Positions 33,770 through 45,192 of a stretch of 64,000 nt of DNA are shown here, piece after piece. Below the pieces are notes generated by a model that saw nothing but the letters and a program-made list of their open reading frames with translations, had not been told where the DNA came from and did not search any database. This stretch comes from Escallonia rubra (Eukaryota > Streptophyta > Magnoliopsida > Escalloniales > Escalloniaceae), in the NCBI GenBank assembly GCA_033065855.1, contig JAVXUO010001798.1, forward strand, positions 1 to 64,000, written 5' to 3'. The translations under genes were made by a program, and so were the position numbers. Position 1 is the stretch's first letter. Every line of letters starts with the position of its first letter.

Positions 33770-35100
33770 ACAAATCTTCTGTAATATCCAGTTAACCCTG
33801 AGAAGCTTCGGACCTCCGTCATCGTAGTAGGTCTATTCCAATCGCCAACCGCCTCTATCCTTTTAGGGTCAACCGATATCCATTCCTCTGACACCACATG
33901 CCCCAAGAATGCAACTCTATTCAACCAAAACTCGCATTTCTTAAGTTTGGCATACAATTTCTTTTCTCTTAGGATCTTTAATACAGTTCTTAAGTGTTAC
34001 TCGTGTTCTTCTCTCATCTTAGAATATATCAGTATATCATCGATGAACACCACCACAAATTGATCCAAGAAAGGTTTGAATACTCGATTCATTAAGTCCA
34101 TAAAAGCTACCGGAGCATTAGTCAACGCAAAAGGCATGACCAAAAATTTGTAGTGCACATATCTAGTGTGAAAGGTAGTCTTAGGCACATCTTCTACCTT
34201 TATCTTTAGTTGGTGATACCCCGAATGAAGGTCAATCTTTGAAAACCACTTCGCCCCTTATAACTGATCAAACAGGTCCACTATACGGGGCAGAGGGTAA
34301 CGATTTCTTATCGTCACCATGTTTAACTCTCGATAGTCAATGCACAATCTCATCGTCCCATCCTTCTTCTTAACAAATAATACGGGTGCACCATAGGGCG
34401 ACACACTAGGGTGAATAAATCCTTTGTCTAGAAGGTCCTACAGTTGTGTCTTTAGTTCCTTCAACTCCACGGATGCCATACAATATAATGATTTAGAAAT
34501 AGGGGTAGTCCCTGGACTCAATTCAATATTAAATTCCACTTCCCTATCAGGCAGCATCCCTAGTAAATCTTCGGGAAACACCTCAGGAAATTCTTTCACT
34601 ACTGGAATGTCCTCTAGCTTGAACTCCTTTTGCTGGGTGTCTATAACATAAGCCAAGTACCCTTGAAAACCTTTCCTAAGGAGTAGGTTTGCCTGTAAGG
34701 CAGAAACCATAGGTGGAGGGGGTGCAATACTAGATCCCTGGAAGAACAAGTGGTCTTGACCTGGGATGCTAAAAGTCACTCTCTTATGGAAGCAATCTAC
34801 AGAAGCATGATATGCTGCCAACCAATCCATCCCAAGTATAACATCGAACTCCAACATATCTAAACAAAATAAGTTCGCTGCTAGTTCTCTTCCCTTAATT
34901 TTTACTAAGCAGTTTTTTATCACTTGGTCCGCAACAACCGAGTCCCCCATTGGGGTAGCAATGCATAGCGGCACCTCTAAGAGTTCTAGAGGCTTGTCCA
35001 AATGTTTAATAAAAGCTCGTGATGCAAAGGAATGAGTAGAGCCAGAATGAAACAATATTTTTGCAAATGTGGAAAAAATATGGATTGTAATAGTAACCAC
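33770..35100 (-). pseudogene. Element 4 protease and reverse transcriptase
   Basis: The protease motif at about 35050 reads LFHSGSTHSFAS where relatives have LFDSGSTHSF, so the catalytic Asp is His. [17 protein letters not shown] (about 34820) closes the protease. RT follows with [16 protein letters not shown] (about 34340), [14 protein letters not shown] (about 34150) and an intact active site [11 protein letters not shown] (about 34040). In-frame stops occur near 34440, 34258 and 34002. RT stops abruptly after YYRRFVEGF at about 33770, where the foreign LTR fragment begins. RNase H and integrase are missing. Confidence 0.9.
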
Positions 35101-36917
35101 TGGGTCCGAAGCCTGCGCATCCTACTGAGTCATAGCAAACACTCTCGCCGTTCCCCTGGGCTTCGTTACGTCATTCTTCACTTGGTTCGGTGATCTCGCC
35201 CTGGGGCAATTCCGGGCTAGATGCCCCTCTTGGCCACATATAAAGTACTTCCTCGTTCCCTATTGGCATGGTCGGCCTGAATAAAGTGGTTACACCTACG
35301 GCAGGTCTGTGGGTTATTCTATCCCCCTGTCTTATTCACATGACGCTCATGATATCTTGCTGGTAATTCATTCCTCTGTTGAGGTGTTGCTCTACTTCCG
35401 GACACCTGTCTGTCCATTCCACACGCTGAGGCTGCACTCCTCTATTTACTTCCTGAGGTTTCGAGCACTTGGAGATGTCGCCAGACATACTGTTATTGTG
35501 AGGTTCGTTATTTCTTACCCTCTTCCTTTGTTGGTCCATCATCCTGTACAAGTCTTCATTGTCCCTCTCTGCGATTAGGGCTTTGTCTACCACCTCAGTA
35601 TAAGTCCCTAACCTCAATGTAGAGATGCGAGACCAGATATCGAGCCTCAATTCATTTTCAAATTTTCTTGCTCGCTTCGCTTTCGTGTCCACCAAGTGAG
35701 TTGCATATCGAGACAGCTTAGTGAATTTGGCCTCGTACTCTTTAACTAAACGGTTCCCCTTAGTCAAATGTATGAAGTTGATCTCCATTTGTTCCTTTAC
35801 GGTCTGAGGAAAGTATTTCTCAAGGAATAATATCTTGAAGCCTTCCCACTCCATATTTGCCACCTCATCAGCCGTTACCCCTTTTATTGCCTTCCATCAT
35901 TGATTGGCCTCGTCCTTGAGCATGAACGTCGCGAATGTTACCTTATGTGGCTCAGTACAACCCAAAACCTCATAAATGTCTTGTAGTTCTGATAGTCAGG
36001 ACTTAGCCTTGAAGGGGTCACTGGTACCAAAGAAGAATGGCGGGTCCATCCTTTTGAACTTCTCAATTGACGAGCCCCCAGTTGTAGTCACCTGGTGCTC
36101 CATGACTCTAGCAAGGTTCTCCACCATCCTAAACGCATCATTACCTTGAGCTTCATTTCTTCATGCCATTTATTTTCAACCTATAAGGAAACTCTTGTAA
36201 GAATCCTTGATTTCCAATCATTTTATCATTATAAATTTTTTATTTTTTTGGGTACAAATTCAATTTCGATGTAATTTGTTCTACCTCGTTCTCTTCCATT
36301 ATCCCAGAAATATGTAAGTGACTCGATAATTCTAATTCATGCTAGCACTTCTATAACGAATTACTCAATATAATGAAATCAAATACATAACACAAACCAG
36401 CGGTGTAACTTATTTCCAACAGTTCCAAAGATACTTTTCTAAAACAATGAGTTCTATGAAAAGATATAGACTCTGCTTATTTTCCTAATCTAATTACTAC
36501 TACTCCTCTTTCATCCTCCACTCTAATCTTCTGCTGGTTGAATGTAGGTTTCCCACTCCTGGATCCCCTCTTGTCTCGAGAAAAAGTTATATTGTCTTCA
36601 TCTCCCAACCAATTTTGCAACTCTATGACCTTCTTTTCGAAGTAGTAGTTATACTCTTTCTGCCTTTGCTCCCAGCTGAGGCCGAATCTGATCCTCATAC
36701 TCTCCAATTGGGTCTCCAATACTCTAATCTCTTATTTCGACCATTTTATCTCTTTTTCTGGAGGACTCATTCTTTTTCCAGAATCTACCACCTCCTCTCT
36801 GGGATGCTTTCCTAGTTTCTTGTTTCCAACGTAGGATGCCTGGCCAGAATCTCCGGGTCCTTCAGAGGGCATCTGACTAACCTCGATCGATAGACTATCC
36901 TCGCTCCGGTTTGCCAT
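35101..36917 (-). pseudogene. Element 4 gag
   Basis: The start is probably the ATG at 36917. The N-terminal part (36917-36477) is charged and unrecognised, with WEQRQKEYNYYFEKKVIELQ possibly helical. The capsid domain is clear at 35863-35600: WEGFKILFLEKYFPQTVKEQ and KEYEAKFTKLSRYATH. A Gln/Arg-rich linker follows, then a decayed zinc-knuckle region near 35200-35260. Frame breaks near 35870-36470 and at 35330 split it into several ORFs. It lies upstream of the protease and downstream of the PBS as expected. Confidence 0.82.
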
Positions 36918-37149
36918 AGTCCTATCACAACAGAAATGTCATAGACAACTTCCATTAACACAGTATTTATTAATCTACAACTCAAAGACTTAGTCGATTA
37001 GCGAAAATTACAAGAAATCACCTCTTCTTAAAAAGAATTATTTTTCCTTCCTACCCCCTGACTCTGTTGCCTAGATATAAATCTATAGAATTATATAACA
37101 TAACCAGCGGAATCATTACTTAAAAACTCCATTATCCCAAAATCGTAAT

Positions 37150-37161
37150 GTTCTGATACCA
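37150..37161 (-). promoter_or_regulatory. Primer-binding site of element 4
   Basis: Minus-strand TGGTATCAGAAC lies four bases inside the LTR terminus. One mismatch separates it from TGGTATCAGAGC. Confidence 0.85.
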
Positions 37162-37689
37162 TTTCTGTCACGACCCGAACCCACGGGTAGACCCGTGAGC
37201 TAGATCCATGACCTGCCGCAGACTCATTCAGACAACTATTTTGGGTTCCGCCAGCCTTATTTAAACATGTACACAATTCTAAACCTGTAAGGACATCTTT
37301 ATATCTTTAGAAGTCATATTCTAGTAGAGAAAATATGACTTCTAAAGATGTCCTTACAGATCTTTCAACCACTATCTCCACTAAGTTCCTCCATAATGAC
37401 TGATATAATCTATATACATATATAAAAGCACGGATGGGGTTAAATGGCTAATATTTTTTTGCCTTAAAATACCCTTTTCTAATTGACATTTTCATAATAA
37501 GTTAGAGGTGACTAGGGATTCTTTCGACTTGTAATATTTTTTTCCCCATAAAATACCTTTTTTGGATTAGAGGCTCATTAAAAAATAAGGGTACTTTTGA
37601 CTTCTTATACAATGTCAAGCATCTTCCCTGAAATACTCTTATTAGAGTAAGATTTTGTTAGATTTAAGGGTTATTACGACTTTTACTCA

Positions 37690-37870
37690 AGGGGAAATAA
37701 ACCACTAAACCCTAAAGAACTATACTTCACGTTATTACTTTAGCCACCAATGACTCTGCATGCTCCCTCCATTGTTCATCAATTTTTAAGGAGAAAGCTA
37801 CAAGGAAAAAAGTAAAATTTTCAATTTCTATGGAGAAAGCTACAAGGAAAAAAGTAAATTTTTGCCCTTT
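37690..37870. repeat. Segment repeated inside the Helitron (second copy about 39045-39205)
   Basis: CCCTAAAGAACTATACTTCA and CCTCCATTGTTCATCAA...AAGGAGAAAGCTACAAGG recur at 39060-39205 with differences. Within this copy a unit of about 39 bp, GGAGAAAGCTACAAGGAAAA, is repeated in tandem at about 37791 and 37830. It suggests a duplication within the captured sequence. Confidence 0.7.
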
Positions 37871-38119
37871 TGTTTTAACTTTTGTAAAGGTATTATAGGA
37901 CTGTGTGTATTTGTCCATTTTATATGAGGAATGGATTGAATAGCCGATTAAAGGTGGCCCCTCAGGTCGTTAATTATCCAGCCCAGCTACTGGTAAGGCA
38001 AACAGTATCTATTTGGATGGTTATACATGTTTTTTTTCTTCACTAGCTTCTTGGATAAATGCATTATTTGTTTTCTTATACCCCAGATAGAGATCCTAGG
38101 GATTTTTTAACAGCACAAG

Positions 38120-38505
38120 GAGTATAGGAACGGCTGCCCGTAAGAAGGCATCTAACATGGCCCAGATCAAGGATGGGTCCGATTATGTGAAATTGGAAGG
38201 TCTGATGCACTTTACGCTTCAAGTACAAGTAGTTGTTGAAAATTTTAGTAACAACTGGTTTAATTGTTGTATTGCTTGAAGATCATCTATCAGGGAGGAA
38301 CTTTGGGTTAACAAACCTAAATCTTCAAGCGATAAGGGCCCTTCTTTGATGGAGTTCAGTGATTAAAACTTCAAAAGGCAGGAATTTGATCTTGAATACG
38401 ATAATGACGCTGAACAGTTACTGGTTAATATGGAATTTAAGGACAGTGTCACATAAGATAAACGTGAGCTGAAGCTTGAGGCATTGTGTATATATTCATG
38501 GAGAT
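38120..38505 (+). pseudogene. ADA2-like: Captured gene fragment resembling transcriptional adaptor ADA2
   Basis: One plus-strand frame reads KPKSSSDKGPSLMEFSD, a stop, NFKRQEFDLEYDNDAEQLL, VNMEFKDSVT, a stop, then DKRELKLEALCIYSW (38310-38505). This matches, from memory, the conserved region after the SANT domain of plant ADA2 proteins (NxKRQEFxxEYDNDAEQLLADMEFKD, ...ERELKLxVLRIYSKRLDERK). ADA2 anchors the Gcn5 acetyltransferase in the SAGA complex. A possible exon upstream (ASNMAQIKDGSDYVKLE, about 38146-38196) is separated by a GT...AG stretch. Two in-frame stops show it is not functional. Confidence 0.72.
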
Positions 38506-39493
38506 ATTTAACTATAGTTGTGTTGTGATATAAGTTACCTTTCTTTCTTCGTCACAATAGCAAAAATACCTTTATTACAAATATCTCAACCCAATGAGAC
38601 TCAAGCCAGTGACCTTGCACATGAAAAGGAGAGCCTTGTACCACTTGGCTATCACATTGGCCTCACATCTACATTAGTTACCAAAAGGCATAACCATAAT
38701 TAAATACTGAAAAAAGGTTTCAACACTCTTCCAGTCTGCCCCTTCCCCAGAAAAAAGAAAAAGAAAAGAAGGCATATGGTCATCTAAGGATTAGCTATGT
38801 TTTGACTACTAAACAATCACAGAAATGCTAGGGCTTACTTTTATGGATTAGAGATAATACACTTAGCACATTCAAAATAAAAAGTTAAGTTTTCCCACTG
38901 ATATCTCTATTATACACCCTTCTTTTGCTCTTATGTGGTATCCTTTTTAATAATTGAATACACTTTGCCCCTCTCAGCTATTCAAGTCAATAAAGAATGT
39001 CATCCTCGAGTATTTTCCTTTGACTTTTCCTCAAATTAGAAAAAAAAGTGAAAACACCAAACCCTAAAGAACTATACTTCAAGTCATGCATGGACTCCAA
39101 AACCTACTTACATTCACGTTATTCCCCTAAGCCATCAAAGCTTCTAGCTATACATGTTGCCTCCATTATTCATCAAATTCTAAGGAGAAGGCTACAAGGA
39201 GAAATTGATTCGATAGTTTTCTGCTTAAGAATCAAAATCAATGCAGAATGTAGTTATATATGAAGTACCTATTAAGTCAATCATATTATTTTTTTGCTGA
39301 ACTAATGGAATATGCAGCATATAAAGCTCTAGGAAGCCTGTAAATGCAATATAAAAACCATTATCATATAGATATACTCCGTTGATTAAAAGTTCTCATG
39401 CAGAATACATATCGGGATTCTTTCGCTCTTTTAGTTTTTGGACCATCAACCTTTGCACCCCGGATGCATAATTATGAATAAAAACTATCTATA

Positions 39494-39849
39494 TTGTTAT
39501 ACATGTCATCATATAAGCGATTTGGAAAAGGATTGAGAATGTGTCCCTTGCCCAGCAACTCATCCTCTTTGCGTTTCTTGCGTTCTGCCTTCGCTTTTCT
39601 GTGTCTTCACATGTTGGTTGAGGAAGATCTGAATCAAGAAACCAGAAACCACCAAGACCATGTTCTTAGAGCTACAAAACTACCTCAAATTTATTACAGA
39701 TTATGATGTCCCTTGGAATTTCAGAGAGAGCAGGCGACAACGTCTCTCTCAGGCATTTCGTCGAACAGTTTGCGTGCTTTACGAGCCTATTGTCAAGGTA
39801 GTTTATGATAATGTCTTCACTATTAAAGGGGGAAAGAAGGCTGGATAGA
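39494..39849 (+). pseudogene. Unrecognised coding-like fragment in Helitron
   Basis: Two overlapping plus-strand ORFs (70 and 62 codons) cover a stretch with more balanced composition than its AT-rich surroundings. The second reads LELQNYLKFITDYDVPWNFR and continues to a Lys/Gly-rich end. This could be a further captured exon, from ADA2 or another gene. I do not recognise the family. Confidence 0.3.
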
Positions 39850-41149
39850 CACAATATCAACGAGTTAATCAACATAATATCACAGGGACATCACAGTGAT
39901 TACGAATTATGAAAATAGAAAAAAAAATTCACTAAAAAAATCACTTTTTTTTTTATTCTTTCTTCATACAAATATTTATGAAGATAGAGTTCTTGTCATG
40001 TTCCGTGAACTAATGGAATCTCTAATTATTTTTCGTAATTTTAAATGCTAGGTTGAAATATCTATTGATATTGCATTGCTACAAGAAACATTTTATTCAA
40101 GGATTAAGTTATTACTCAACAAAGAAAAATTAAGATAATTATTTATTCACGTTATTTTTAATAATAGAATGGTTCGGTCTAGCGATTTTAAAAATCATGA
40201 TTATATATGTATTGAAAAAATTCTAGAAAGTACCAGTTTTACGATAGTTTCCTTAAACTAATAAGTTTGTATTCAAAATTCAGAAATAAACTTTAGTTTT
40301 TTTATACCTTCAATATACTAATATGTTTGTAGTGAAATCTAAGAACTTTTTCTTTGATAGTTCAATCCTTAGTAAGCTAGATTTGATAAAATAATATAAA
40401 ATTTGCAGGTGCAATATCTGACTCAATGATATAAACTTAAGGATAAACTAGCACGCATCTACCTTCAAAATAAATGAACGTTGAAAAGATGTCATTCACA
40501 AACTTAGATCCCATAAGAGCAATGGTTATGTACTCATCTAGGCTATGTATTAAGATTTATTTTTACACTCATTTATCCATTTAAGACTTATTAGAAAGTC
40601 TGATCAATGAGGTAATCAATTGCAACATTATTGGCTAAATCTAAATATTTTGTCGCTAAGGACGTTTCACTAATCAATTTAAGTTCAGGTGTTGTCATGT
40701 TAATTTTTTATTTTTTAAAGGTAGATGGGATATTACATCTACAAAGTTTTGCATGTGACTGCAAACTTAAATTTATCGACTGAGACCATTTGACTTTTTA
40801 GATGAGTACGTATCGTAGTATCATAAAAATGATATGTGCTAAAAATAAAAATTTTGGGGCAATATATGTTGAATTACATGCACAATAAATGTAATTACCT
40901 AATATGTACTATTAAGATTAATAAGGTCATGCTAGGTTAAAAGTTAAAACAAAATAGAGTTTTAAAATACACTATCAAAAGAGTTTTAGAGTACATTATA
41001 AAATGTTTAACAGAAAAAAGGAAGAAAAAAAAAAGATAAATCTAACTTATACAAATTATACATGAATTGGAACTTATGATAGAAAAAATAATTGAAAGAG
41101 CTCCTGCTTTGTACTTTAACTTTTAAATAAGAGATACATAAAAAAATTA

Positions 41150-42227
41150 GGACTAATTACACCTATGTTTCTGAGGTCAGGGTATAATTACAGTCAATAA
41201 CACTAAGTTTTAAAATGTAACATTTCGTGACCAAATACTTTTAAAATGTTACAGCCGTGTCCATCCGTCAGGGTTCCGTAAAAAAAATATTTTTTTAATG
41301 ATGTCATCAATACGTATTTTAAAAATGACAATACTACCCTTGTATTGTATATACTGAATATTTTTAAAATTTTTAAATTAAGATTTCAAGATTTCTCAAT
41401 CTGCATCTAAACTCTTTTGCTCTTATGTCTATTTCATCAAATTTTCATCAATCCGTAAATTTCATCAAAATAATCTACCGAAATTTCTCAATCAGCATCA
41501 AAACCAGGGTCTCAATCTGCAAATTAAGATTTCAAAACACTAATTTGCAAATCTGTTTTCATGGCCGACAGCTTCATCGCCCCATCCCTCCCTGCCCCAC
41601 CATCCCCCACCCCGATGCCGTCACCCCACAATACCTACACACCACTGCCAACCACCATCCCAACCTCCGTGACCCAAATACCCGGCATCACTGTCGTTAC
41701 CCACCACCCCGCACCACCGCCATAACCCACTCTTCTTTCTTCCCAAACCAAAACCCACCATCAATTCAAAAACCCAAGAAAAATACCTATTGTGATTCTG
41801 AGTCATGGCATGAGAGAGAGAGAGGGGCGATTCCCGGTGGGTCAGAGAGGGGTCTTGCAGCAGAGAGGGATCTTACGGCGTGGTGGGGAGGGAGGGACAG
41901 CGATGGCGTGCAGGGGGAAGAGCGGGGGCGGCGTCGGCACAGGGGGAGCACGCGCCAGCGGGGTGGGGAGAGGGGATGGGGTGGGGTAGGGTGCGGGGTG
42001 CGGGGAGATTGAATCTGAGAGTGAATTTGAGAGAGAAAGGAGAGAAAAAAAAAGATAAAAAGAAACATGGAATTTTAATTATAATTAGGGGCAATAAAGA
42101 CTTTTCGCTAAAACCGTTATGATTTTTTAGATTCTGTTTGGTCAACGGACATAAGTGTAATTTGTACAAACTATTGTCCTTACCTGTAATTATACCCTAA
42201 CCTCATGGACATAGGTGTAATTAGCAC
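41150..42227. mobile_element. MULE-type element, copy 1
   Basis: 1078 bp with terminal inverted repeats (GGACTAATTACACC left, GGTGTAATTAGCAC right) and flanking 9-mers AAAAAATTA (41141-41149) and AAAAATTTA (42228-42236), one mismatch. Long TIRs plus a 9-bp TSD point to the Mutator superfamily. The interior is GC-rich and low-complexity; no transposase. It lies inside the Helitron. Confidence 0.78.
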
Positions 42228-43184
42228 AAAAATTTAATAGGACTAGATCATAACCAAAAGAAAATAAAATTAAGGGGCTATTTTGACCCCAAAGACCATT
42301 ACTCCAAGAAATGATCATCGCTCTACAAAAATAAACAAGAAGGATAATAAGTGATATTGAAAGTCCTAAATGATGATGTTTTGAATTTTAGTGGTTATGC
42401 TTGCTGAAAAAAGAGTTAAAACTTTAATCAATAAAAAAAAATTAGGAAGATCCTTAACGTTACAACTATTATATTTGTTGCCTAAACAATTGAGTTTTCA
42501 TATGTGCCCAGCTAGATCTCTTGAGTTGATTTGATTCTTGATTTTCAAAACACAGCATCTAAGACCCTAAATCGTTCTGTTCTACAAAATTTGTTACACA
42601 TACATTAATCATAACTATTTACCATCAGAACATAACTTTTTAACGATCCTTTTTGTGCTACAAACTTTAAATTTTTGTTGATATCACTTAATTACAATTC
42701 AAACTTTTTCTCAGTTCCTAACTTTTATCTCACACTTTCTAAAGTTATATACATTCCATAAAATTATATTACAAGAGATTGGACAACCCTAATATAAACA
42801 CTTTATGTGTGTCAAATTTTCTCTAACATACTTTCTTTACCTTTATTACTATAATGCCAAACTTCTAGTGTTTGGCGAGAATTAAATATTTGTTAAAGAT
42901 GTTTGAAACTTATAACAACAAGATGAAATATTGAATAATATTCTCTTTAGTAGCAACTTGATGTGACAAAGGAAACAAGTAAGACAAACAAATTTTGTTG
43001 GTAATTCACATTTGAAAGTAAATCATGCTTTCGACAATGGACTTTTTATACTTCGAGTTTTTTATTAGTAATTCAGAATTGATTTAGTTATTACGGTTTA
43101 GTTAGAGTAATTGTACCCATTAAGCTTAATTGTAATTATCACTAAGATTTATTGCTGCACATTTTAGTTTTGAATCACTATCTA

Positions 43185-43199
43185 ACGTGCAAAGTACGT
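43185..43199 (+). other. Helitron 3' terminal hairpin
   Basis: ACGTGCAAAGTACGT can form a six-pair stem (one G-T pair) with an AAA loop, eight bases before the terminal CTAG. Such hairpins end Helitron transfer. Confidence 0.7.
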
Positions 43200-44697
43200 G
43201 ATCCTTACTAGTTTATTTAAAAGAAACCTCATGGATTCAGGCTACAGACAATTCTAGAAATAAACCAACAGTTCTACAATTCCTCAAGGAACTTAAATCA
43301 ACTTCCTAACAAGCATCTCCTGCAGATTCATTTTCTCATTATCCTCATAGTACTCAGGTTCATCTAGGTGATTACCTGAAAACATTTATAAAAGGGGTGA
43401 GCTGGGGGCCCAGTAAATACACATGCCATATCCCTAAAATAGGTTTGAGGATTTCAAGTATACCATTGTTTTCCTTTTGAAAATCAGGAATTCATATCAC
43501 CGAAATAAAATTTTAAAGAACACATTCATAAGAATGAATTCCACTAATAGTGCTAGTGCCTCACGACGATAACTCTTCTTCTTGCTTTTGTTCCACATAT
43601 CCAAATACATTATACACCCATAAGCTTCCATATCTATCTTCTCCCTCACACAACTCTCTTATGTCACCTAGATCCAATTCATGGCAGCCCCCCCCCCCCT
43701 CCCCCCAATCACCTCTCCATGGTTGTCCTCGTGTTTCCCTTGGCGAAACCACGACTACGCTGGAGTATTTACTCACGACAGCCCGTGGTCTTCTCCCCCC
43801 CCCCCCCCCTCTCTCTCTGTCCCTTACAGTTGATATCATCCCAAAACCCCAGCCCCTCACTTATTTTATTCCCGCTGCAGCCATTACCCACGGCTGCACC
43901 AAGCACACAATCTGCCCACATAAGGTAGCAACTTTGCTGCTACTTCCCTTCTCTTTCGTACACAGGCACATTAACTCACCATATTCATTCAATCCATTAG
44001 CACCTTCACCCTCCTCTATTCCACGGCAGCCATGTCTGCCTATTCACAAACCCATCACAGTGGCATGGTTGTCGTCACATCTCTTATGAACAAATAGCCC
44101 CATTATAGAAACCCATTACGCCATGCCCACATATATGTTACCTTAAGCAACTCGTAAACCCTTGAGCACAGCCCTCCCACTCCTGTCCACCATTCTACAT
44201 ATATATGTATATAGATTTCATACATACCTCGAAATCAATTTAAACCCATATCCGTAATATATTCACATAAACTTAAATTTCAAGCAAGCTTACCGAAATG
44301 TTTCTCGATCGTCGGAGACCTCCTTTACTCCCTCTCTACACTTAGCCGTTTTCCAGATGATTTGGGATCTTTAGGGTCTGCTGACCCTTAATGTCATAAA
44401 TATATGCAAATAAAGAAAACCTAGCTTTGAAGCATTTTCACAAAAGTCCCCCAATTTTCACTAGCTAATTGAATTTTTGCCCCTGTTTTGTATTATTGCC
44501 AAAAGAAAAGACCCAATAACTACTTATGACATTTTATGTGTTAGAAAAATTTATTAACTGGTTGTTGCGTCACTCGCTTCACCAATTGTCGCTATCAGTC
44601 ACTAAAGAAAATATACTAACGCTAAACAAGAGTTTGTCGCTAAAAGTTTATTTTGGTCCGAAGAGTAATAATAAAAAAAATTGGGCATTACATAGAG

Positions 44698-45187
44698 TCG
44701 ACACTGCTGGACGAAGGATGTCCATGCACTGCGGCTGACTACAGAGGAGCGGGTGGTACATAAGAAGAAGCCGAGTGTTCTGGCAGATAAAAAGAAGAAC
44801 TGGAAGGGCACCTATGGCGGGTGGATCAGGCACTTCTTCGGCACTGCGCTGGCACAACCGGGGATAAGCTGTGTCACTTCGTGGATTTTGAGATGGGTCC
44901 GTATTATATGGACGCGAGATATGAGCTGGTGGCATTCCTTTCCATGTTGGTAAGTACTTTACTGTCTTACACTTGTGCATTCTCATATATGCTGCAATTT
45001 TCTTTCATCGCTATGTCTTGCCATGCGTAGTATGTCGATTGTGTACTTAGAAAAAAAAATTCCATTCAAGATGTCACTTTAGCCACACTTTCATGCACTA
45101 CACCTTATGTTGTTGTATAGAGTAGAACCTTGATATATGCTATCTATTTGCACTTGTAGGTTTGTTCGAGGGGACACCTGAGGACAA
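44698..45187 (+). pseudogene. PMD-like gene, exons split by elements 4 and 5
   Basis: Plus-strand translation shows LTTEERVVHKKKPSVLADKK, KGTYGGWIRHFFG and, one frame over, DKLCHFVDFEMGPYYMDARY followed by ELVAFLSML. A GTAAGT donor at 44950 and a TTGTAG acceptor ending at 45159 delimit a 210-bp T-rich intron. The next exon reads EGTPEDKIV and continues, after element 5, at 54694. The order GGWIRxFFG, YYxARYELVAFL, GTPED, PRVFPLAI recalls the plant mobile domain (aminotransferase-like) family found in MAIN/MAIL proteins and in many plant transposons. A frameshift lies in the first exon. Confidence 0.6.
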
Positions 45188-45192
45188 AATAG

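Larger units (their letters stand above)
37409..43211 (+). mobile_element. Non-autonomous Helitron (5.8 kb)
   Basis: The 5' end is TCTATATACATATATAAAAG and the 3' end is CTTACTAG, with a short hairpin (43185-43199) eight bases before CTAG. It sits between A (37408) and T (43212), the Helitron target, without duplication; the paralogous 3' LTR at about 31041 has the uninterrupted ATAATTATTT. I found no Rep/helicase coding sequence, so it depends on another element. It carries a likely ADA2 gene fragment, an unrecognised ORF region and a MULE-type insertion. Confidence 0.85.
30840..44692 (-). mobile_element. Element 4: Tekay-like gypsy, chimeric, with nested Helitron (minus strand)
   Basis: It is flanked by a perfect 5-bp TSD, TAGAG at 30835-30839 and 44693-44697. 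LTR ends are TGTAATGCCC (44692) and GGGTCGTGACA (30840 or 37166), minus strand. Order on the minus strand: 5' LTR 44692-37166 containing a Helitron, PBS, gag, protease, RT, then a foreign LTR fragment in place of RNase H and integrase, then the last 790 bp of the 3' LTR. The Helitron and MULE inside it were inserted later. Confidence 0.88.
37166..44692 (-). repeat. Element 4 5' LTR, split by a Helitron
   Basis: The LTR pieces are 37166-37408 and 43212-44692, about 1.72 kb when joined. The first 250 and the next 330 bp match 30840-31420 of the 3' LTR. The second piece contains poly-C runs at 43688-43706 and 43795-43809; ORFs read across them are not convincing genes. Confidence 0.87.

Noticed and set aside
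33480..33770. CA-rich block considered as a CRISPR-like or satellite array
   Set aside because: Irregular CA dinucleotide-rich sequence typical of this LTR family, also at 10440-10600; no spacer-repeat order.
41425..42169. Overlapping ORFs of 60-195 codons on both strands
   Set aside because: GC-rich low-complexity interior of MULE copy 1; no domain and no codon pattern.
37409..43211. Search for Helitron Rep/helicase in this element
   Set aside because: No long ORF and no helicase or HUH-type motif seen in any frame, so it is called non-autonomous.
43550..44089. 179-codon Pro/Ser/His-rich ORF
   Set aside because: It lies in the LTR of element 4 across poly-C runs; the frame depends on homopolymer length.
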